Part shown: piece after piece, positions 8,440 to 16,931 of the stretch
Layout of the letters: each line of letters begins with the position of its first letter
How positions within the stretch are numbered: position 1 is the stretch's first letter
DNA from: Hymenobacter nitidus
GTDB taxonomy: Bacteria > Bacteroidota > Bacteroidia > Cytophagales > Hymenobacteraceae
Length of the DNA stretch: 64,000 bases
Direction of reading: 5' to 3'
Assembly (NCBI RefSeq): GCF_020447315.1
Contig: NZ_JAJADQ010000002.1
Location: 248,001-312,000 of the forward strand
The notes under the pieces: generated by a model
The model's database searches: none
Told to the model about the DNA's origin: nothing
What the model saw: the letters and a program-made list of their open reading frames with translations, nothing else
Position numbers and translations under genes: made by a program

Positions 8440-8447
8440 TAAAGATA
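8440..8447 (-). promoter_or_regulatory. Candidate promoter box upstream of the Nfu gene
   Basis: The minus strand reads TATCTTTA, seven of eight matches to TAnnTTTG, 44 bases before the Nfu start. It may give the Nfu gene its own promoter separate from mrp. Confidence 0.35.
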
Positions 8448-8476
8448 CAGCTTTTGGCCGGTCAGAGGGTAACACA

Positions 8477-8503
8477 GGGCCCGGCGACAAAGTTGCCGGG
8501 CCC
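8477..8503. terminator. GC-rich hairpin between mrp and the Nfu gene
   Basis: A perfect 9-bp stem GGGCCCGGC/GCCGGGCCC closes a 9-base loop just after the mrp stop (minus strand). No T-run follows on that strand, so it may be a weak terminator or mRNA-stability hairpin. Confidence 0.45.
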
Positions 8504-8528
8504 GCCCGGGGTATTGCTACGGCCGAGC

Positions 8529-9632
8529 TTAGGAGTTCATTTCCACGATTTGCGTGCGCGGGGCCACGGCGTTCCGGATAGATACCTGCCGGGCCAGTTC
8601 CTCGGCCAGATGCTCGAACAGCAGTGCGGCCGGCGTGCCGGGCTCGGTAATGGCGGGCGTGCCCGAGTCACCATTTTCGCGGATGCTCTGCACCAGCGGG
8701 AGCTGGCCCAGCAGCGGCACTTCGTGCTTTTCGGCCAGGGCCTTGCCGCCACCTTCGCCGAAGATGTAGTAGCGGTTGTCGGGCAGCTCGGCGGGCGTAA
8801 ACCAGGCCATATTCTCCACAATACCCAGCACGGGCACGTTGATCTGGGGCTGGCGGAACATCTGCAGACCCTTCTGGGCGTCGGCCAGGGCCACTTTCTG
8901 CGGCGTGGTTACGATGAGGGCACCGGTTACGGGCACGGTCTGCACCAGGGTGAGGTGAATGTCGGAGGTTCCGGGGGGCATGTCCAGCAGCAGGTAGTCC
9001 AGCTCGCCCCAGTCGACTTCGGTAATAAACTGCTTCAGAGCTGACGAGGCCATGGGGCCCCGCCACACGATGGCGCTGTCGGAGGGAGCCAGGAAACCGA
9101 TGCTGATGAGCTTAACGCCGAACTTCTCGATGGGCTGAATCAGGTTGCGGCCGTCGGGACCCTGGAATACGTGGGGGCGGGCGTCTTCCACGCCGAACAT
9201 CAGCGGCATGCTGGGACCGGAAATGTCGGCATCTACCAGGCCTACTTTGGCGCCGGTGCGGGCCAGGGCAATGGCCAGGTTGGCCGTGACGGTGCTTTTG
9301 CCCACGCCACCCTTGCCCGAGGCAATGGCAATGATGTTTTTGACGCCGCTGAGCACAGCCGAATTGGCGGCCCGGGCCGTCGTCACGCGCGAGGTCAGGT
9401 TCACTTTCACGTCGGCGTCCTTGTCGACCATCGTGTGAATGGCGCGCACGCAGGCATTGTGAATCAGCTCCTTGAGGGGGCAGGCGGGGGTGGTCAGGAT
9501 GACGGAAAACGAGACGGTTTTGCCGTCGATATGCACGTCCTCAATCATGTTGAGGGTCACGAGGTCTTTGCCCAGGTCGGGCTCCTCCACGTAGCTCAGG
9601 GCCTTGAGGACGTCTTCTTTGGTAATAGCCAT
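8529..9632 (-). CDS. Mrp/NBP35-type P-loop ATPase, Fe-S cluster carrier
   Basis: This 367-residue protein (often called ApbC or Mrp) carries Fe-S clusters to apo-enzymes and uses ATP. An N-terminal MIP18/DUF59-like domain covers residues 4-80. The deviant Walker A GKGGVGKST is at 106-114, with DADISGPSMP after it and the Walker B-like LDMPPGTSDIHLT near 228. The frame extends 10 codons further upstream, but the ATG at 9632 gives the family N-terminus (MAITKEDVLKALSYVEEPDL). A TATCTTTG promoter box lies 28 bases upstream. It is followed by an Nfu-type scaffold gene. Confidence 0.95.
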   Translation of the reverse strand: MAITKEDVLKALSYVEEPDLGKDLVTLNMIEDVHIDGKTVSFSVILTTPACPLKELIHNACVRAIHTMVDKDADVKVNLTSRVTTARAANSAVLSGVKNIIAIASGKGGVGKSTVTANLAIALARTGAKVGLVDADISGPSMPLMFGVEDARPHVFQGPDGRNLIQPIEKFGVKLISIGFLAPSDSAIVWRGPMASSALKQFITEVDWGELDYLLLDMPPGTSDIHLTLVQTVPVTGALIVTTPQKVALADAQKGLQMFRQPQINVPVLGIVENMAWFTPAELPDNRYYIFGEGGGKALAEKHEVPLLGQLPLVQSIRENGDSGTPAITEPGTPAALLFEHLAEELARQVSIRNAVAPRTQIVEMNS

Positions 9633-9659
9633 AGGTCGGAAAATGCAGAATGCGGACTG

Positions 9660-9667
9660 CAAAGATA
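9660..9667 (-). promoter_or_regulatory. Candidate promoter -7 box for mrp
   Basis: The minus strand reads TATCTTTG, an exact TAnnTTTG match, ending 28 bases before the chosen mrp start. It supports the ATG at 9632 over the longer frame, because the longer start at 9662 overlaps this box. Confidence 0.5.
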
Positions 9668-9735
9668 ACCCGGAATTGCGGGTGGAAGTTGCCCGGTCGA
9701 GAAGAGTAAGTTTAAAGTAGAGCTACGCCCACACC

Positions 9736-9845
9736 GGGTGTCATCCTGAGCATTCCGCGTATTAAGCGGCGACGAAGGACCTTGCCACGCCGGAATAAGC
9801 CGCTCGTACCTCATAAGGTCCTTCGAGGGGCTCAGGATGACACCC
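9736..9845. repeat. Intergenic palindromic element with 16-bp terminal inverted repeats
   Basis: The ends GGGTGTCATCCTGAGC and GCTCAGGATGACACCC are perfect inverted repeats about 110 bases apart. Inside, GAAGGACCTTG and AAGGTCCTTC form a second pair. Related elements occur at 15712-15870 and 28055-28153. It holds no coding frame. It is a repeat of the REP/MITE kind, lying between the divergent mrp and sigma-factor genes. Confidence 0.85.
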
Positions 9846-9957
9846 GTAAAGACCGGCGGCCGCTATTCCGAAAAATAATTTCTGCTTTGCTGTAACCTTT
9901 ACTTGGTGGGGCAGTGTCCACAAGCAAATACTCCCACCACCTACCCTCTGTCGCCGG

Positions 9958-10509
9958 TTGGACTCGCTCACAGACAATGCGCTCATGCTCCGGGTAAAAG
10001 CCGGCGACGTCGACCGGATGGGTCTGCTCTTCGAGCGGTATCACCGCAAGCTGTTTTCCTTTTTGTACCACATGCTGGGCCGCGCGGATACCAGCGAGGA
10101 TTTGGTGCAGAATGTGTTTTACCGCATGCTCAAGTACCGCCACACCTACACCGGCGAGGGCGAATTCCGCACCTGGATGTACCATTTGGCCCGCAACGTA
10201 CTGGCCGACCACATCAAGAAGAACCGCCACAGCACCCACCACGCCGACGTGGCCGACTTCGCCGAGAAAATCGGGGGCGGGAGCCAGGCCGACGAGGGGC
10301 TGCAGCGCGAGCAGGAGGTAGCGACCCTGCACCGGGCACTGGGGCGGCTGAGCGCCGAAAACCGCGAAGTTCTGATCCTGAGCCGGTTTCAGGAGCTGAA
10401 GTACGAGGAAATAGCCCGGGTATTGAATACGACCGAAGGCGCGGTGAAAGTGCGGGTGCACCGGGCCATGAATGAGCTCAAAACAATTTACCTGCGCATT
10501 GAAAACTGA
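9958..10509 (+). CDS. ECF-type RNA polymerase sigma factor
   Basis: The 183-residue protein has sigma region 2 at about residues 20-90 (DRMGLLFERYHRKLFSFLY, then SEDLVQNVFYRML and GEFRTWMYHLARN) and region 4 at about 125-178 (LSAENREVLILSRFQELKYE, then EGAVKVRVHRA, the DNA-binding helix-turn-helix). Region 3 is absent, as in ECF sigmas. The start is a TTG at 9958; no ATG or GTG precedes region 2 in frame. The anti-sigma gene follows 4 bases after the stop, so the pair is an operon. Such pairs respond to envelope or redox signals, but the signal here is unknown. Confidence 0.94.
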   Translation: MDSLTDNALMLRVKAGDVDRMGLLFERYHRKLFSFLYHMLGRADTSEDLVQNVFYRMLKYRHTYTGEGEFRTWMYHLARNVLADHIKKNRHSTHHADVADFAEKIGGGSQADEGLQREQEVATLHRALGRLSAENREVLILSRFQELKYEEIARVLNTTEGAVKVRVHRAMNELKTIYLRIEN

Positions 10510-10513
10510 CGGG

Positions 10514-11437
10514 ATGGACATGCACTGCGAACAAACTCAGCACGAGCTACTGGACTATATAAGCCACGAACTGCCGGCCGCCGAGCAGGCCCGGGTGGAA
10601 GCGCACCTGGCCACCTGCCCCGACTGCCGGGCGGAAGCGCAGGCTCTGCGCCTGGTGTGGCACACGCTGGGCACGGTGCCCGCGCCCGAGCCCAGTGAAA
10701 ACCTGCGCCCGGCCTTTTACTCCATGCTGGCCGCCTATAAGGAGGAAGAACAGGCTGCCCCGAAGTTCTCCCTGGCCGGCTTCTGGTCGAAGCTGCGGGC
10801 CCTGCTGGTGCCGGGTCCGGCCCTGCGCCTGGCCTACGGGCTGGGACTGCTGCTGCTGGGCCTGGCCGGTGGCTACTGGCTGAACAGCGCCCAGAAAACC
10901 CCGGCTTCCACTGACCAGCAGCAGCTGGCCGCCCTGACCACGCAGGTGGAGCAGATGCGCCAGGTGATGCTGCTCTCCCTGATTGAAAACCCCTCGGCCA
11001 CCGAGCGGCTGCGGGCCGTGAGCTACACCAAGGAGCTGAGCGGAGCCAACGACAAGGTGGTGGAAGCCCTGCTGAGCACCCTCAACCACGACGAAAACGT
11101 GAATGTGCGTCTGGCTACCCTCGAAGCCCTGGCCCAGCTGGCCCACGAGCCCAAGGTGCGCCTGGGGCTGGTGCAGGCTCTGCGCCACCAGGATTCCCCC
11201 CTGGTGCAGTCGGCCCTGGCCGATGTGATGGTGCAGCTCCAGGAGCGCCGCTCGGTGCTGCCCCTGCGCCGCCTGCTCCAGCAGCCCGACTTGAATGAGG
11301 CCGTGAAAAGCAAGATTGAACAAAGCCTCAAAACCCTTTCCAACGGCCGGCCCGCCGCCGCGCCCTCAACTACGGAACCCTACCATGAAACGGATTATTC
11401 ACCCCGGCCTGATAGCGCTGCTGGTACTGCTGTCTAG
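10514..11437 (+). CDS. Anti-sigma factor with zinc finger, membrane segment and HEAT-like repeats
   Basis: This 307-residue protein begins with a zf-HC2 anti-sigma domain: H31, C35 and C38 form the HxxxCxxC zinc motif (HLATCPDC). A membrane segment lies at about residues 103-123 (LRLAYGLGLLLLGLAGGYW). The outer part (about 155-290) has helical repeats resembling HEAT repeats, with phrases such as VNVRLATLEALAQLAHEPKV. The start at 10514 lies 4 bases after the sigma stop; upstream extension would overlap the sigma gene. Its 3' end overlaps the next gene by 53 bases in another frame. It probably holds the sigma factor at the membrane until signalled (family inference). Confidence 0.88.
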   Translation: MDMHCEQTQHELLDYISHELPAAEQARVEAHLATCPDCRAEAQALRLVWHTLGTVPAPEPSENLRPAFYSMLAAYKEEEQAAPKFSLAGFWSKLRALLVPGPALRLAYGLGLLLLGLAGGYWLNSAQKTPASTDQQQLAALTTQVEQMRQVMLLSLIENPSATERLRAVSYTKELSGANDKVVEALLSTLNHDENVNVRLATLEALAQLAHEPKVRLGLVQALRHQDSPLVQSALADVMVQLQERRSVLPLRRLLQQPDLNEAVKSKIEQSLKTLSNGRPAAAPSTTEPYHETDYSPRPDSAAGTAV

Positions 11438-12251
11438 CTGCCAGGCTCAGGCGCAAAAGCGCGAATTCAAAGAGGAAATAAAGCGTGAGCTGACGCTGAC
11501 CGGGGAGCCCGGCCGCAGCACGCTGGCCATCTACAACATCGACGGGCCGGTGCGCGTGCAAGGCTACAGCGGCAGCAAAGTGGTGCTGGAAGTCACCCGC
11601 ACCATCCGGGCCGACAACGAAGCCGACCTGGAGCTGGGCAAGAAGGAAGCCGTGCTGGGCATTTTACAGCGCAACGACAGCATCGTGGCCTACATGGCCG
11701 GCCCCTACGACTCGCGGCCCCGCAACAACCGCGGCGACAATAACCGCCGGATTGAATATCATTTCACCTTCGACTACGTGGTGAAGGTGCCTGCCCAGAT
11801 GAACCTGGCCGTTTCCACCATCAACAACGGCGACGTTCTGGTACAGGACATGAGCGGCCTGCTTAAGGCCCGCAACATCAACGGGGCCGTAACGCTGCGC
11901 AACGTAAAGGGCGCCACCGAGGCCGGCACTATCAACGGCAACGTGGAGGCCAGCTACCTGACCAGCCCCACCGGCAGCTGCTCCTACAGCACCATCAACG
12001 GCAACATAACGGTGACTTACCCGGCCGACGTGGCCGCCGACGTGCACTTCAAAAGCATGCACGGCGAGCTGCTCACCGACTTCCCCAACGTGGAAAGTCT
12101 GCCGGTGCAGGTGGTGCAGAACAAGCAAAGCACCACCGGCGGCACCAAGTACAAACTCTCCAAAGGCACGGCCGTGCGCTTGGGCAAGGGCGGCAACGGC
12201 TTCCGCTTCGAAACCCTCAACGGCGACGTCACCATCAAACGAAGACCCTAA
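11385..12251 (+). CDS. DUF4097-like exported lipoprotein
   Basis: The 288-residue protein has a lipoprotein signal peptide (MKRIIHPGLIALLVLLSSC, lipobox LSSC). The rest is repetitive beta structure with recurring NG phrases (NIDGPV, TINNGDV, NINGAVTLRNV, TINGNV, TLNGDVTIK), typical of DUF4097 putative adhesin proteins that fold as beta-helices. The ATG at 11385 is inside the end of the anti-sigma gene. The stop overlaps the next ATG (TAATG), so the two are translationally coupled. The frame runs further upstream, but only this ATG gives a signal peptide. Function is unknown; co-operon position suggests an envelope role under sigma control. Confidence 0.85.
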   Translation: MKRIIHPGLIALLVLLSSCQAQAQKREFKEEIKRELTLTGEPGRSTLAIYNIDGPVRVQGYSGSKVVLEVTRTIRADNEADLELGKKEAVLGILQRNDSIVAYMAGPYDSRPRNNRGDNNRRIEYHFTFDYVVKVPAQMNLAVSTINNGDVLVQDMSGLLKARNINGAVTLRNVKGATEAGTINGNVEASYLTSPTGSCSYSTINGNITVTYPADVAADVHFKSMHGELLTDFPNVESLPVQVVQNKQSTTGGTKYKLSKGTAVRLGKGGNGFRFETLNGDVTIKRRP

Positions 12252-13111
12252 TGAAAACCCCTCCATACCGGCTGGCACCTACCTGCCACGCCCTGCGCAC
12301 CTACCTCACGGCCTTACTCTTGCTGACGGCCTGCGTCGTTTCGGCCCAGAATAAGGACCAGCTGGTGGTGCCGCTCAGCTCGCCCGGTAAGCCCGGCCTG
12401 CTCCGGGTCAAAACCGTGAATGGCTCCATCACGGTGGTGGGCTACAGCGGCAAAGACGTTCTCATCGACGCCAGCACCAAGGCCCGTGGCCGCGACGACG
12501 ATGACGACGACAAGCCCCGCGAAAGCAGCGGCGGCCTGCGGCGCATTGCCGGCAAAGCCGGCTTCGACGTAACGGCCGAAGAAAACGACAACCGCGTGAC
12601 CGTCAGCTCGAACTCCTGGCAGCAGCCCACCAACCTGACTATAAGAGTGCCCCAGCGCTTTTCGCTGCAGATCAGCACCGTCAACGACGGCGACATCCTG
12701 GTGGAAAACGTAACCGGGGAGCTGGAAGTGAGCAACGTGAACGGCGACGTGACGCTGCGCCAGGTGTCGGGCTCGGCGGTGGCCAACACGGTGAACGGGG
12801 CCATCAAAGCCACCTTCAAATCAGTGACGGGCGGCACGCCGATGGCCTTCTCCACCGTCAACGGCGACGTGGACGTGACGCTGCCCGCCTCGGCCAAAGC
12901 CGCGCTCAAGCTTAAGTCGGACCAGGGCGAAATCTACAGCGACTTCGACCTGGTAACCGACAAGACCCCGGCCAAGGTAAACCGCACCACCCAGAACGGC
13001 GTGTACCGCCTCAATGCCGACGGCTGGACCTACGGCAAGCTCAGTGGCGGCGGGGCGGAAATCATGATGAAATCATTAATGGGGGACATCTTTATCCGCC
13101 GGGCTAAGTAG
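12251..13111 (+). CDS. DUF4097-like exported protein, paralogue of the preceding gene
   Basis: The 286-residue protein has an N-terminal export signal of about 33 residues ending near LLTACVVSAQ, with TAC as a possible lipobox. It carries the same repeating NG-rich beta pattern as its neighbour (TVNGSITVVGYSGKDV, TVNDGDILVENV, NVNGDVTLRQV, TVNGAIKA, TVNGDVDVTL). An Asp-rich loop (GRDDDDDDKP) follows the first strands. The ATG overlaps the upstream stop by one base. The resemblance indicates a tandem duplication inside the sigma/anti-sigma operon. Confidence 0.85.
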   Translation: MKTPPYRLAPTCHALRTYLTALLLLTACVVSAQNKDQLVVPLSSPGKPGLLRVKTVNGSITVVGYSGKDVLIDASTKARGRDDDDDDKPRESSGGLRRIAGKAGFDVTAEENDNRVTVSSNSWQQPTNLTIRVPQRFSLQISTVNDGDILVENVTGELEVSNVNGDVTLRQVSGSAVANTVNGAIKATFKSVTGGTPMAFSTVNGDVDVTLPASAKAALKLKSDQGEIYSDFDLVTDKTPAKVNRTTQNGVYRLNADGWTYGKLSGGGAEIMMKSLMGDIFIRRAK

Positions 13112-13330
13112 CCGAGGCTGAGTTGCTTGGAATCTTTCAATAAGCTTGGAATTTGTGCAACCTTCCGGCCTTGATTTCCGGTATTGAGAACAGAAGCCCA
13201 GCAATCTGCTACGCTCTGAGCGCCGCTGCAACGGCCTCGGGCGTTTTGGGGGCCCGCTGGTGAGTGACGGGCCCGCAATCCGGTGGAAAGCGTCAGTCGT
13301 GGCTGGGCGACACGCGGCTGACAACTCTTC

Positions 13331-13367
13331 GAAAGGCGGCCTCTGCATCGAGCAGGGGCCGCCTTTC
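13331..13367. terminator. Intrinsic terminator-like hairpin before dnaG
   Basis: The 11-bp stem GAAAGGCGGCC/GGCCGCCTTTC has a 15-base inner loop and is followed by a broken T-rich stretch. It lies 220 bases after the last operon gene, so the assignment is tentative. Confidence 0.55.
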
Positions 13368-13454
13368 TCCGTTTTCGGCGGGCAGTAGCGCCGCAATCTG
13401 GCGGCTTAATCGTTGTGGGGCGTTGTTCTAGTATTGTAATGTGCAGGCTCAATT

Positions 13455-13488
13455 GTTCAACGATTGAGACGCAAGTATGCGTCTCTAC
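13455..13488. repeat. Dispersed GACGC palindromic repeat, copy 2 (inverted)
   Basis: The bases read GTTCAACGATTGAGACGC followed by AAGTATGCGTCTCTAC, the reverse orientation of the copies at 2773 and 26137. The inner palindrome GAGACGCAAG/TATGCGTCTC can form a hairpin. Confidence 0.8.
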
Positions 13489-13576
13489 ACCTAAACGAAA
13501 CTACCATTCCGGCCCCCGAATCTCGTACCTTCGTTGTCCTGTTCCGCTTCCGAAAACCTGTTGCCCCCAAGTACCC

Positions 13577-15679
13577 TTGGCCCGTATCCCCAAAGAAACC
13601 GTTGACCAGATCATTCATCACGCCGACATCGTCGAGGTGGTGGGTGACTTCGTGACCCTGAAGCGCAAGGGTCAGAATATGTGGGCCTGCTGCCCGTTTC
13701 ACCACGAGAAGTCACCCTCCTTTTCGGTGGCGCCGGCTAAGGGCCTGTATAAGTGCTTCGGCTGTGGCAAGGCCGGCGGCGTGGTGCAGTTCATTATGGA
13801 CATCGAGGGCACCAGCTACGTGGAAGCCCTGAAGTACCTGGCAAAAAAGTACGGTATTGATATCCAGGAGGAGGAAAAGACGCCTGAGGAGCAGCTCGTC
13901 CAGAACGAGAAGGACTCCCAGTTCATCGTCTCCAACTGGGCCAAGGACCACTACCAGAAGCTGCTCCACGAAACCGAGGAAGGGGAGAGCATCGGGCTGA
14001 GCTACCTCGTGCAGCGCGGCCTGAACCAGGCTACCATCAAGACCTTCGAGCTGGGCTACTCGCTCGACCAGTGGGACGACTTGCTCAAAGCCGCCCAGAA
14101 AGAAGGCTTCGAGGCTAAGTACCTGGAGAAAACCGGCCTGACCATCGTGCGCGAGGACGACCCGAACCGGCGCTACGACCGGTTCCGGGGCCGGGTTATG
14201 TTCCCGATTCACAACGTGTCGGGCCGGGTTATCGGCTTCGGGGCCCGCACGCTCAAGGCCAACGATAAGACGGCCAAGTACCTCAACTCGCCCGAGTCGG
14301 ACATTTACCATAAGTCGGATGTGCTCTACGGGCTGTTTCAGGCGCGGCAGGCCATCCGCACCGAGGAAGTGTGCTACCTTGTGGAAGGTTACCTCGACGT
14401 GCTGAGTCTGCACCAGGGCGGCATCAAGAACGTGGTGGCCTCGTCGGGCACGTCGCTCACCGAAAGCCAGATTCGCCTCATCGGGCGCTACACCGACAAC
14501 GTGACGGTGCTCTACGATGGCGACGCGGCCGGCATCCGGGCTTCATTGCGCGGCATCGATATGCTGCTCGAAGGCGCCCTGAACGTGCGCGTGGTGCTGT
14601 TCCCCGACGGCGACGACCCGGACAGTTACATCCGCAAAGTCGGCGACCAGCGCTTCAAGGAGTACCTGGACAAGAACAGCCAGGACTTCATCACCTTCAA
14701 AACCCGTATCGTGTCGCAGGAGGCGGCCCACGACCCGGTGAAGAAGGCCGAAGCCATCCGGGAGGTGCTGCAGAGCATTGCCAAAGTGCCCGACCCGATC
14801 AAGCGGCAGGTGTTTTTGCAGCAAACCAGCACCACCTTCGCCATCGACGAGCAGGTACTCATCACCGAGTATAACAAGCTCGTTAAGAAAGATTCGCAAC
14901 GCGCCGCGCCCGGCACGAGCGGAGGTCAGAGCAACAGCAGTAGTGGCAGTGGGAGTGGAGCCGGCAGCAGCTCGGGGCAGTCGGGCAGCCGGCCGTATTC
15001 CCCGCCAAAAACCAGTAATCAACAACCCCAAACCGGCCTTAGCCCCGAGGAAGAGGCCGAAATGGCCATGTACGGCGCCTCGCCCGACGAGTTGGCCGCG
15101 GCCGGCGGTAGCTCGGCCAGCGCCGACACCGATACCGACCTGGAGCCCGTGCCCGACGTGCTGCAGGCCTGCGAGCGGGAAGTGGTGCGCCTGTTGCTGC
15201 TCTACGCCGCCCAGCCGCTGACGGAAGACACGGCCGTGGCCCAGTACATCTTCGGGCAGCTGGAGGAAACGCCCCTGCAAACCCCGATTTACGCCGATTT
15301 GCTCCACCTCTGCCGCCAGGAAATGGAGGAAGGCCGCTGGCCCGAGGTGCGCACCTTCATCCAGCACAGCCGCGGCGACATCCGTATGCTGGTCAGTGAC
15401 CTAGCGACGGAAAAGTATGAGCTGAGCCCCAACTGGAGCACCCACCAGATCTATGTGCCCCGGGAAGTCGACCAGCTTCAGCAAGCCTGCGACAACGCTA
15501 TTCTGCGCCTCAACAAGGTGAACGTGCAGCGCGAATTGTCCATCCGCCTGGAAGCCCTGCGCCACCCGATGGATGAGCTGGCCCTGCTCGAAACCCTGCA
15601 CACCATCAAGCTGCTCAAGAAGATGGACGACGACCTGGGCAACATGCTCGGCACCGTCATTCCGCGCGGGGCCATGTAG
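13577..15679 (+). CDS. dnaG: DNA primase
   Basis: DnaG makes the RNA primers for replication. From the TTG at 13577 the protein is 700 residues and begins like other Bacteroidota primases (ARIPKETVDQIIHHADIVEV). The CHC2 zinc ribbon uses C39, H42, C60 and C63. The TOPRIM domain shows VEGYLDVLSLHQGG and the metal-binding LYDGDAAG near residues 315-320. A low-complexity Gly/Ser linker (about 452-475) separates the catalytic core from the helicase-binding C-terminus. The frame is open for 54 more codons upstream, but those cross a dispersed repeat and look non-coding. A TTG start for an essential gene is notable but fits the weak initiation signals here. Confidence 0.95.
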   Translation: MARIPKETVDQIIHHADIVEVVGDFVTLKRKGQNMWACCPFHHEKSPSFSVAPAKGLYKCFGCGKAGGVVQFIMDIEGTSYVEALKYLAKKYGIDIQEEEKTPEEQLVQNEKDSQFIVSNWAKDHYQKLLHETEEGESIGLSYLVQRGLNQATIKTFELGYSLDQWDDLLKAAQKEGFEAKYLEKTGLTIVREDDPNRRYDRFRGRVMFPIHNVSGRVIGFGARTLKANDKTAKYLNSPESDIYHKSDVLYGLFQARQAIRTEEVCYLVEGYLDVLSLHQGGIKNVVASSGTSLTESQIRLIGRYTDNVTVLYDGDAAGIRASLRGIDMLLEGALNVRVVLFPDGDDPDSYIRKVGDQRFKEYLDKNSQDFITFKTRIVSQEAAHDPVKKAEAIREVLQSIAKVPDPIKRQVFLQQTSTTFAIDEQVLITEYNKLVKKDSQRAAPGTSGGQSNSSSGSGSGAGSSSGQSGSRPYSPPKTSNQQPQTGLSPEEEAEMAMYGASPDELAAAGGSSASADTDTDLEPVPDVLQACEREVVRLLLLYAAQPLTEDTAVAQYIFGQLEETPLQTPIYADLLHLCRQEMEEGRWPEVRTFIQHSRGDIRMLVSDLATEKYELSPNWSTHQIYVPREVDQLQQACDNAILRLNKVNVQRELSIRLEALRHPMDELALLETLHTIKLLKKMDDDLGNMLGTVIPRGAM

Positions 15680-15711
15680 TAGCGCGTAGTTCTGAACAGC
15701 TACACTAGAAC

Positions 15712-15870
15712 GTCATGCTGCGCTTGTCGAAGCATCTCTCCCGCCACAGTAAATGATTTTGCCTTGGCGGGAGAGACGCCTCGGCAAGTGGCCGCCAGAT
15801 CAAGCAGGACAGTTACTTTGGTAACCCCGGCCCGCGAGATGCTTCGCCTGCGGCCAGGCCAGGCGTTCAA
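15712..15870. repeat. Dispersed intergenic palindromic element
   Basis: The element starts GTCATGCTGCGCTTGTCG and continues AAGCATCTCTCCCGCC. This last part is inverted shortly after as GGCGGGAGAGACGCC, and GAGATGCTTCGCC closes the far end. It belongs to the same kind as 9736-9845 and 28055-28153 and fills the gap between dnaG and the K+ channel gene. Confidence 0.75.
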
Positions 15871-15897
15871 CGAGATACTGATTAGAAACCAAACTGA

Positions 15898-16917
15898 ATG
15901 TGGAAACGCGCTAACCTGAGCCGCTTTGTGGGGGCCGTGCTGCTTACGGTGGGCGGTTTTGCCACGGGTATTATCGGCTTCATGACCATCGAGGGCTACA
16001 ATTTCCTTGATGCGCTCTACATGACCATGATTACCATTTCCACGGTCGGCTTCGGGGAGTTGCACCCGCTGTCGGCGGCGGGGCGGCTGTTCGTGTCGGT
16101 GTACATTTTCTCTAACCTGCTGGTCATTGCCTACCTCGTGTCGGTGCTCACGACGTATATCTTTGACGGCGAGCTGCGTTCAATTTTCAAGATGTTCAAA
16201 ACCGACCAGGAAATCCGGGGCTACCACGACCACGTCATCGTGTGCGGCTTCGGGCGCAACGGCAGCAAGGCTTACCACGAGCTGCGCGCCAATGGGGCCC
16301 GCGTGGTGGTGGTCGAGCAGAACCAGGAGCTGCTGCGCGACGAGGTCGACGGCAAGGCCGGCTCGATTCCCACCGTCATCGGCGACGCCACCACCGACGA
16401 AACCCTGCTGGCGGCCGGTATTCACCGGGCCCGGGCCCTGATAACGGCCCTGCCCAAGGATGCCGACAACGTATTCGTGGCCCTCACGGCCCGGGAGCTG
16501 AACCCCAGCCTGAAAATCATTGCCCGCGCCAGCCTCAAATCCAGTGAGAGCAAGCTGCTGCGCGCCGGCGCCGACTCGGTGGTGATGCCCGACGAAATCG
16601 GGGGCTCCCACATGGCCAACCTGGTGATGCGCCCCGAGGTAATCCGCTTTCTGGAGATGATGAACGGCCTGGGACCCAACAAGCTGCGCCTGGAGGAGCT
16701 TAGCTACCGCGAGATTCAGCGCGAGTGGCAGGGGCTCAGCATCCGGGAGCTGGACATTCGCTCCCGCACCGGGGCCACCGTCATCGGCCTGAAGCAAAGC
16801 ACCGGCGAGTTTCTGGTGAGCCCCAGCGCCGACACGCGTCCCGCCCCCGGCGACGTACTGCTGGTGCTGGGCACGGAAGAGCAGATTCACGCCCTGGTCG
16901 TGCAGTTCCGGGTGTAG
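15898..16917 (+). CDS. Two-TM potassium channel with RCK (TrkA-N/TrkA-C) domains
   Basis: The 339-residue protein has TM1 at about 8-28, a pore loop with the selectivity filter TVGFGE at 49-54, and TM2 at about 64-86. A cytoplasmic TrkA-N Rossmann domain starts near residue 112 (HVIVCGFGRNGSKAYHEL) and a TrkA-C domain covers about 255-338. This is the MthK/Kch layout: a tetrameric K+ channel gated by ligand binding to the RCK ring. The filter has GFG rather than GYG, which is common in bacterial channels. The ATG at 15898 directly precedes the first helix. A long repeat element starts 14 bases after the stop. Confidence 0.93.
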   Translation: MWKRANLSRFVGAVLLTVGGFATGIIGFMTIEGYNFLDALYMTMITISTVGFGELHPLSAAGRLFVSVYIFSNLLVIAYLVSVLTTYIFDGELRSIFKMFKTDQEIRGYHDHVIVCGFGRNGSKAYHELRANGARVVVVEQNQELLRDEVDGKAGSIPTVIGDATTDETLLAAGIHRARALITALPKDADNVFVALTARELNPSLKIIARASLKSSESKLLRAGADSVVMPDEIGGSHMANLVMRPEVIRFLEMMNGLGPNKLRLEELSYREIQREWQGLSIRELDIRSRTGATVIGLKQSTGEFLVSPSADTRPAPGDVLLVLGTEEQIHALVVQFRV

Positions 16918-16931
16918 CAGCCTTGTCCTTA

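Larger units (their letters stand above)
13112..13576. other. Intergenic region upstream of dnaG: terminator and repeat
   Basis: The 465 bases hold an intrinsic hairpin at 13331-13367 (GAAAGGCGGCC/GGCCGCCTTTC) and a reverse-oriented copy of the GACGC repeat at 13455-13488. The sigma operon ends at 13111. I see no coding frame with support. The open dnaG frame reaches back to 13415, but this would be read through the repeat. Confidence 0.6.
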
